A DNA stretch of 19,580 nucleotides from the NCBI GenBank assembly GCA_900543415.1, contig UQRE01000040.1, positions 1 through 19,580 on the forward strand, read 5' to 3'. The translations under genes were made by a program, and so were the position numbers. The DNA is from an uncultured Dorea sp. GTDB taxonomy: Bacteria > Bacillota > Clostridia > Lachnospirales > Lachnospiraceae. This document shows, piece by piece, positions 15,367-19,580 of this stretch. Numbering within the stretch: position 1 is the stretch's first letter; every line of letters begins with the position of its first letter. The notes below the pieces were generated by a model. It was not told where the DNA came from. It saw only the letters and a list, made by a program, of their open reading frames with translations, and searched no databases.

Positions 15367-15876
15367 TTAAAGTTCCATGCACATTTCATGCCATTTCTCT
15401 CCGCCCCATGAAGATTGTGCCATTCCAAGATCTTTATATCCCATCTTTTGATACATCGCCACCTTGGATTCAAGGCAGGTCAAAATCAGCTTTTTCCTTC
15501 CTTTCACCTTCTCTGCCTCTACATAACGCCGCATAATCTCACTGGCAAGCCCCTGTCTTCGATACTTAGGCAACACATCCAAGCCAAGAAGCATCACATT
15601 TCTTCCATCAGGAATATATAAAGAAGTATTCATAAAAAAATCGTCTCTGAAAATTTCTTCATCCGTTGAAAGACCATTTAAAAATCCGGCGATTTTCCCC
15701 GTCTCGCGGTCAACTGCCACTAAAAATAATTCGGGCGCAGACTTCACCCGTTCCCGCATCATTTTCTCAGAACAGGCTTCTTCCGGTGGGAAACAGATTT
15801 CTTCTATTTTTACTGCTTGATCAGCTTCCTCCTGATCAATATTTCGAAACTCGAATTTTTCTTCTAACTTCCACAT
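15367..15876 (-). CDS. GNAT-family N-acetyltransferase
   Basis: 169 residues from the ATG at 15876; the longer frame upstream runs through the previous gene's end and is not used. GGGAG lies 11 bases upstream. The acetyl-CoA site is clear: LGLDVLPKYRRQGLASEIM with RRQGLA at about 106-111, then LTCLES and YQKMGYKDLG in the last quarter, as in GNAT enzymes. The N-terminal CFPPEEACSEKMM resembles arylalkylamine acetyltransferase-like members, but the acceptor is unknown. It starts 19 bases after the DUF6472-like gene in the same operon. Confidence 0.88.
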   Translation of the reverse strand: MWKLEEKFEFRNIDQEEADQAVKIEEICFPPEEACSEKMMRERVKSAPELFLVAVDRETGKIAGFLNGLSTDEEIFRDDFFMNTSLYIPDGRNVMLLGLDVLPKYRRQGLASEIMRRYVEAEKVKGRKKLILTCLESKVAMYQKMGYKDLGMAQSSWGGEKWHEMCMEL

Positions 15877-15895
15877 ACTCTGTTCTTCTCCCTTC

Positions 15896-16072
15896 TTACA
15901 TTTGATGGCGCACAATTTTATAATCGTCACTTGAACGATAGTAGGGACAATTTTTATAATCACTATGCACAAGACGATAGTATTCATCTTCGTCTAAATT
16001 AACGTCACAATAATAGCTGTTCTCTTCTTCATCATAAATGTAGTTTGAACAATACTCACAATTCATTGCCAT
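15896..16072 (-). CDS. Small Cys-rich acidic protein, DUF6472-like
   Basis: 58 residues, starting MAMNCEYCSNYIYDEEENSY and ending KIVRHQM. Cys5, Cys8, Cys22 and the Cys42 in NCPYY could bind a metal; the pattern NLDEDEYYRL and CPYYRSSDDYKIVR match what I remember of DUF6472, a small clostridial family of unknown function. An AGGA site lies ten bases upstream, and a TATAAT box lies at 16106-16101. A second ATG at codon 3 is possible. It is the first gene of the operon with the acetyltransferase and is easily missed for its size. No function is known. Confidence 0.8.
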   Translation of the reverse strand: MAMNCEYCSNYIYDEEENSYYCDVNLDEDEYYRLVHSDYKNCPYYRSSDDYKIVRHQM

Positions 16073-16183
16073 ATTTATCCATTCCTTTCTTTTCTTTATA
16101 ATTATACACTATAACTCATTTCTAAACCACTCAGATAACCAATATTTTTAGTGATATTGACGATATTAATAAATTGTAGACAA

Positions 16184-16228
16184 TTTTTTCAAAAATGGGT
16201 TCATTTTTTTTCAAAAATGTATTATACT
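16184..16228 (+). promoter_or_regulatory. Putative promoter region of the peptidase gene with repeated motif
   Basis: A TATACT box (16223-16228) has a weak -35 (TTCATT) 17 bases upstream. TTTTTTCAAAAATG occurs twice, at 16184-16197 and 16206-16219, 22 bases (two helix turns) apart; the second is inside a perfect CATTTTT/AAAAATG inverted repeat (16202-16219). This suggests a regulator bound on one DNA face. Confidence 0.4.
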
Positions 16229-16268
16229 GAAAGTTAGTTAAAAACTTAACAGAAAGGGGAATGCAATC

Positions 16269-17159
16269 ATGGCAAAAATTACAGAAGGCTATATGCCATA
16301 CCTTGGCTATCAGACATATTATAGAATAGTCGGTGAAAGAAAAGATAATGGAAAGGCACCTTTGATCTGTCTTCATGGCGGACCGGGTTCTACACACAAC
16401 TACTACGAGGTATTAGATAACCTTGCAGATGATGATGATCGTATGATCGTTATGTACGACCAGATTGGTTGTGGAAATTCTTATCTTGATGGACATCCTG
16501 AACTCTGGAATCAGAAAGTTTGGTTAGACGAATTGGATGCATTAAGAAAACATCTTGGTTTAGATGTGTGTCATATCATTGGACAATCTTGGGGAGGTAT
16601 GATGCAGATCGCTTACGCTATTGACTATAAGCCAGAAGGCGTAAAGAGTTTCATTATCTCAAGTGGACACCCAAGCAGTTCTATGTGGGAAAGAGAAGGT
16701 CTCCGTCGTATCAAAATGATGCCACAGGATATGCAGGATGCAATCAACCACGCACTTTCAACAGGAGACTTCACTGGTGAAGCTTACGATGCAGCAGTTG
16801 CTGAATACATGGATAGATATTGTAACTACTGGCTTGGAGAAGATGCTCCTGAGTGTTGTAAGAGACCTAAAAAATCAGGTTCTGAATCTTACGTTGAAGG
16901 ATGGGGACCAAATGAGTTCGCACCTACCGGAACATTAAAAGACTTCGAATATGTTGACAGACTTGGTGAAATCGAAATTCCTTCACTGATCTGCAGCGGT
17001 ATTTCTGATCTCTGTTCTCCATTGATCGCTAAGACAATGGCTGATGGAATTCCAAACTCTAAATGGATCCTTTGGGAGCGTTCAAGACATACTTGCTTCG
17101 TAGACAGACACGATGATTACTGCAAAGAAATCATTGAGTGGATGAACAAATACGACTAG
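16269..17159 (+). CDS. pip: Proline iminopeptidase-like alpha/beta hydrolase (S33)
   Basis: 296 residues, the typical prolyl aminopeptidase length, cytosolic (no signal peptide). HGGPG (36-40) forms the oxyanion hole, DQIGCGNS (64-71) matches the family's DQRGxGxS, and GQSWGG (105-110) carries the nucleophile Ser107. Asp247 in SGISDLCSP and His274 in SRHTCF complete the triad. The cap domain with the acidic stretch EDAPECCKRP lies in between. It would release N-terminal proline from peptides; S33 members also include amidases and esterases, so the substrate is not certain. AAAGGGG lies nine bases upstream. Single-gene unit, divergent from the DUF6472-like gene, with a strong terminator after it. 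Confidence 0.88.
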   Translation: MAKITEGYMPYLGYQTYYRIVGERKDNGKAPLICLHGGPGSTHNYYEVLDNLADDDDRMIVMYDQIGCGNSYLDGHPELWNQKVWLDELDALRKHLGLDVCHIIGQSWGGMMQIAYAIDYKPEGVKSFIISSGHPSSSMWEREGLRRIKMMPQDMQDAINHALSTGDFTGEAYDAAVAEYMDRYCNYWLGEDAPECCKRPKKSGSESYVEGWGPNEFAPTGTLKDFEYVDRLGEIEIPSLICSGISDLCSPLIAKTMADGIPNSKWILWERSRHTCFVDRHDDYCKEIIEWMNKYD

Positions 17160-17182
17160 GAAGTTTCCTATGATACATAAAA

Positions 17183-17213
17183 GAGGAATCGTGTTATGCG
17201 ATTCCTCTTTTTT
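17183..17213 (+). terminator. Intrinsic terminator of the peptidase gene
   Basis: Perfect GAGGAATCG (17183-17191) / CGATTCCTC (17199-17207) stem with a seven-base loop and a T6 tract (17208-17213), 23 bases after the stop. Confidence 0.92.
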
Positions 17214-17241
17214 ATTTGAAACATTTTTATAAAATATACAC

Positions 17242-17350
17242 AAAAACTCCCCAGAATCGAAGTTCTGAGGAGTCGAAAATTCTTTTTGAAATTGTATGTT
17301 CTGAAAACGTATGATTAACGTTTGGGTAACTGAGAACGCTTGATTTTACT
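17242..17350 (-). repeat. Direct repeat element, copy 1, with 3' terminator
   Basis: About 109 bp, matching copy 2 (19416-19525) in the same orientation over its whole length. Read on the minus strand, it contains an AAACGT-N7-ACGTTT core (17305-17323) and ends in the hairpin ACTCCTCAGAA/TTCTGGGGAGT (17273-17246) followed by T5. It lies about 75 bases after the last gene of the HipA-like cassette and should terminate that transcript. Confidence 0.8.
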
Positions 17351-17424
17351 GGATTCTTGGAATGTGATGTTGCAAACACGTTACAAATGCAGGACTTCTC
17401 ATTACTCCTCAGGACACCTTAAAA

Positions 17425-17760
17425 CTACATATGTTCAATATAAAATTCATCCTGACAACTCCGCCCCTCATTTTTTAATAGTAATTTATGCTCGTCATAG
17501 GAACGCATTCCATTCACACGAAGTATTTCCCCTATATTCTGTCTGCTACTTGGAATGATTCTGCTCTGTACCCAACGCATACTCCAGTCTGAATTCATGG
17601 TTCGAATACCTTTTTTTAAAAATAGCGACATCATAAACGGTGCTTCCTTAGGAGTAACATTTTCCGGAATGTCTATTGTGTATTTCTTTGTTCTCTCATC
17701 ATAATTTAATATTCCGACGATTTTATTTCTATTATTTCTCTTGATTGCGTACCTGTTCAA
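17425..17760 (-). CDS. Small partner protein of the HipA-like kinase
   Basis: 111 residues from a TTG at 17760, inside the kinase gene's 3' end (29-base overlap), with GGTGGT about eight bases upstream. It is basic in the N-terminal half, with a conserved-looking core WSMRWVQSRIIPSSRQNIGE followed by ILRVNGMRSYDEHKLL. I do not know a named domain for it; from memory, similar small proteins accompany HipA-like kinases in Clostridia. By context it could be an antitoxin, target or accessory subunit of the kinase. The overlap and TTG start point to coupled, lower-level translation. A single-base change in the T7 run near 17766 would fuse it to the kinase, so the split should be confirmed from other strains. 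Confidence 0.6.
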   Translation of the reverse strand: MNRYAIKRNNRNKIVGILNYDERTKKYTIDIPENVTPKEAPFMMSLFLKKGIRTMNSDWSMRWVQSRIIPSSRQNIGEILRVNGMRSYDEHKLLLKNEGRSCQDEFYIEHM

Positions 17761-18559
17761 AAAAACACCACCTTTTCCAAATCATTTCCCAGATTTTCTC
17801 CCTATGAATCTCTGATAAAACATGATCTATACCGTTGAAAATATAATCCTGATCTTCTATCTTCAGTTTCCAAATCTGTAAATTATATTCTTTTGGTATC
17901 AATGACAGATTATACTCCAGAGATTTTGAACCGATATAATTATTAACCGAAAAATCTCTCATCACGTCTATTTCTTTCAGAAGTTTTTCATCACCATATG
18001 TTGAAAACAATAACGATACTCCCTGATCAAACAAAGGCGCCATTCTCACACTGTCTTCTTCATCATTTCTTAACACTTCCAGATTACTTCCGTGCCGATC
18101 TCTATTAGCAATCAAATAATCAATACAGAACATCTGGTACATATATAATCCCCAACCGTTTCTTATTGCAAACTCTAATGGAGATTCATTATCTTCTTTT
18201 TGCAAATCATAATACAAATCATACGCCAACTTTTCTTCATTATCCTTACGAAAGTTTTCTGAAACAGAAACCCATGTTTCTTGTTCTTTACCATCAATAA
18301 CAATCCTTGCATGTATCAGTTTATACTTCACATGCGGAATTCTCAAAATATCCATCACCCGGCTTACAATCAATTCGTTGACACACTCATGACCAAACAC
18401 CCCTCGATAACTATCATAGTTCGATAATTTGTAATATAATCTTTTCCCATTCACTTCTTCATACGCTTTCAGAAAGCACCCCGGAGTTCCCGGTGACATT
18501 TTTCTTGCCGCCCAGTCCAGATGTTTCATATCCTGTAACTCACAAATAATATCCTGCAT
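17732..18559 (-). CDS. HipA-like (CtkA-type) serine/threonine kinase
   Basis: 275 residues, a HipA C-terminal-type catalytic domain without the HipA N-terminal domain. SPGTPGCFLKAY (22-33) is a nucleotide-loop-like segment, Lys44 is in YYKLSNYDS, and Glu58/Glu62 lie in the next helix. NRDRHGSN (152-159) carries the catalytic Asp154, and APLFDQG (174-180) carries the metal-binding Asp178. HipA kinases phosphorylate targets such as aminoacyl-tRNA synthetases and cause growth arrest. No HipB-like HTH antitoxin precedes it; instead a zinc-finger protein lies 23 bases upstream and a small unknown protein overlaps downstream. GAGGTGG sits close before the ATG. Kinase activity is likely; toxicity is inferred. 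Confidence 0.82.
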   Translation of the reverse strand: MQDIICELQDMKHLDWAARKMSPGTPGCFLKAYEEVNGKRLYYKLSNYDSYRGVFGHECVNELIVSRVMDILRIPHVKYKLIHARIVIDGKEQETWVSVSENFRKDNEEKLAYDLYYDLQKEDNESPLEFAIRNGWGLYMYQMFCIDYLIANRDRHGSNLEVLRNDEEDSVRMAPLFDQGVSLLFSTYGDEKLLKEIDVMRDFSVNNYIGSKSLEYNLSLIPKEYNLQIWKLKIEDQDYIFNGIDHVLSEIHREKIWEMIWKRWCFFEQVRNQEK

Positions 18560-18582
18560 TATGCCACCTCATCTCAAAGATT

Positions 18583-19320
18583 TTATTGTTCATCTGGTTC
18601 AAACTGATCCGGATATCTGTCACTTCCCTCATATCCGCACACACCCATTCTGGGAGAATTACAAACAGGCAATAAAAATTCCGGCTCATAATCTTCTCCC
18701 TCTTCATCATTTTCCGCCTCTAAACACTCATCACACCAAAAAGGTGCTCCTTCATAATAGCCTTCTGGATTAACCCATTTCGCCTCATTTTGCCCGCAGT
18801 TACTACAGAGAATTTTAGGAGGATTATTTCTTGATAGAATTACAATGTCATTATTCTTTTTTTCTCCATCGCGGCAGCTATGTATACTTAATACCAGTTC
18901 TGTGGTTGAACCAAAATCATATTCATACAAAAAGTTATCGCCGACATCTACAACGTCTTTTAAGCGATAATTCATATTTCTGGAAGGTCTTCCCCAAAAG
19001 GCGTCCGTATCCGGATTGCTTTCATATTGCTCCTCATGAATCGTAAATGCACTCAGATGTCCACAACATTCTACCCATATGTCACGGATAAACACATCCA
19101 ATTCTTTTAGCGTAGTATTCTCGCTTACTTCTACAATTAACCAATAATCTTTTCGATATTTTCCAGTAATAACAACCTGAAAATATCGGCATCTTCTTTT
19201 CTCTTTTTCTTCAGCAAACTTTGCGCTTCTCTTTTTGCACGCCTGCAAATGTCGAAGCATCCCGCCTTTTGTATACTCTTTTCCACAATACTTACATAAT
19301 CCTTTTGTTTGAACCGCCAT
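18583..19320 (-). CDS. IS1096/pRiA4b ORF-3-like protein with two zinc-binding modules
   Basis: 245 residues. An N-terminal C2HC-type zinc finger uses CKYCG and HLQAC (9-28). Residues about 45-165 match the plasmid pRiA4b ORF-3 (PF07929) fold: WLIVEVSENTTLKELDVFI, CCGHLSAFTI and NFLYEYDFGSTTELVLSI. A C-terminal zinc ribbon (CSNCG...CDEC, about 172-200) and a very acidic tail follow. The family is often found near transposons and mobile DNA; its function is unknown and it is not a transposase. TGGAG lies eight bases upstream; an extended -10 is at 19391-19383. First gene of the cassette, directly before the kinase. Confidence 0.75.
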   Translation of the reverse strand: MAVQTKGLCKYCGKEYTKGGMLRHLQACKKRSAKFAEEKEKRRCRYFQVVITGKYRKDYWLIVEVSENTTLKELDVFIRDIWVECCGHLSAFTIHEEQYESNPDTDAFWGRPSRNMNYRLKDVVDVGDNFLYEYDFGSTTELVLSIHSCRDGEKKNNDIVILSRNNPPKILCSNCGQNEAKWVNPEGYYEGAPFWCDECLEAENDEEGEDYEPEFLLPVCNSPRMGVCGYEGSDRYPDQFEPDEQ

Positions 19321-19382
19321 TCTTTTTTCTCCAATCTATCTGTTTTTTTCGTACAACAGTATCCAACGTTTTTCCTATAACA

Positions 19383-19391
19383 AGTATACCA
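19383..19391 (-). promoter_or_regulatory. Extended -10 box of the kinase cassette
   Basis: TGGTATACT on the minus strand (19391-19383), about 62 bases before the first gene and just after the repeat element's terminator. No strong -35 was found, which fits an extended -10 promoter but keeps the call weak. Confidence 0.35.
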
Positions 19392-19415
19392 TTATCTTAT
19401 TAAAAAATACATAGA

Positions 19416-19525
19416 AAAAACTCCCCAGAGCCGAGATCCTGAAGAGTTGTAAATTCTTTTTTTGAAATTGTACGTCCCGAAACGTATGATTAACGTTTGG
19501 AGAACTGTAAAACTTTGATTTTACT
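19416..19525 (-). repeat. Direct repeat element, copy 2, with 3' terminator
   Basis: About 110 bp, same orientation as copy 1, with an identical 21-base core around AAACGT-N7-ACGTTT (19480-19498). On the minus strand, the hairpin AACTCTTCAG/CTGGGGAGTT (19448-19419) pairs through G-U wobbles where copy 1 has Watson-Crick pairs, then T5 follows. It insulates the kinase cassette from upstream transcription, or ends the transcript of a gene beyond the window. Confidence 0.8.
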
Positions 19526-19546
19526 CAATGTCATTAACTTAAAAAT

Positions 19547-19580
19547 GAACCCCCGTAGACAATAGAATTGTCTTGGGTTC
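19547..19580. repeat. Imperfect palindrome at the window edge, possible IS end
   Basis: GAACCC (19547-19552) and AGACAAT (19557-19563) pair with ATTGTCT (19567-19573) and GGGTTC (19575-19580), 13 pairs around a three-base loop with small bulges. The sequence reads TGAACCC from 19546 and could be a subterminal hairpin or inverted end of an insertion sequence continuing outside, or a terminator. The window stops here, so it cannot be resolved. Confidence 0.5.

Noticed and set aside
15877..15987. N-terminal extension of the acetyltransferase
   Set aside because: It runs through the end of the DUF6472-like gene in another frame; the ATG at 15876 has a ribosome site and begins the GNAT fold.
17755..17775. 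Programmed -1 frameshift joining kinase and partner at the T7 run
   Set aside because: A -1 slip there reads TGA at once; only a +1 shift or a one-base deletion would reach the partner frame, so independent TTG initiation is preferred.
17242..19525. CRISPR-like or phage att-site interpretation of the two repeats
   Set aside because: Only two 110-bp diverged copies 2.1 kb apart: no spacer array, and no integrase or exact short identity beyond the 21-base core, so neither is supported.

Overview
The window reads as chromosome of a low-GC Gram-positive gut anaerobe, most likely a Lachnospiraceae member (Clostridia). Supporting signs are strong AGGAGG-type ribosome binding sites, AT-rich intergenic DNA, a PPi-type phosphofructokinase, a small DUF6472-like protein, clostridial zinc-ribbon/kinase/HTH genes and a HipA-like kinase cassette. 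The species call is inference; no rRNA, tRNA or CRISPR array is present.

Region 1 (1-4222) is accessory and regulatory. It holds a minus-strand pair (PH-like protein with zinc ribbon; zinc-ribbon protein that looks like a truncated PrsW-type membrane protein), a small XRE regulator, a compact Ser/Thr kinase divergent from an HTH protein whose promoter overlaps the kinase start, and a three-gene operon of Phd/YefM-like antitoxin, RelE/ParE-like toxin and a membrane-anchored zinc-ribbon protein. The toxin-antitoxin promoter has a clear inverted-repeat operator.

Region 2 (4223-9720) is more housekeeping: a family 2 glycosyltransferase divergent from PPi-dependent phosphofructokinase, then a minus-strand run SDR oxidoreductase - YaaA - L-cysteine desulfidase (CyuA-like), the last with Val in place of the family's proposed active-site Cys.

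Region 3 (9928-15290) is a purine salvage operon on the minus strand: an adenine deaminase paralogue with altered metal-ligand positions, a canonical adenine deaminase, and an NCS2-type permease, closed by a terminator. A structured leader with a terminator-like hairpin precedes the first gene and matches no riboswitch class I recognise.

Region 4 (15298-17213) has a DUF6472-like small gene plus GNAT acetyltransferase (minus) and, divergently, a proline iminopeptidase-like hydrolase with its own terminator.

Region 5 (17242-19580) is a minus-strand cassette: an IS1096/pRiA4b ORF-3-like zinc-finger protein, a HipA-like kinase, and a small overlapping partner. It is bracketed by two directly repeated ~110-bp elements, each ending in a terminator on the minus strand and each containing an identical AAACGT-N7-ACGTTT core. 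The window ends in a long imperfect palindrome that may be the edge of an insertion sequence. This repeat-bounded kinase cassette and the deaminase leader RNA are the two most promising undescribed items.
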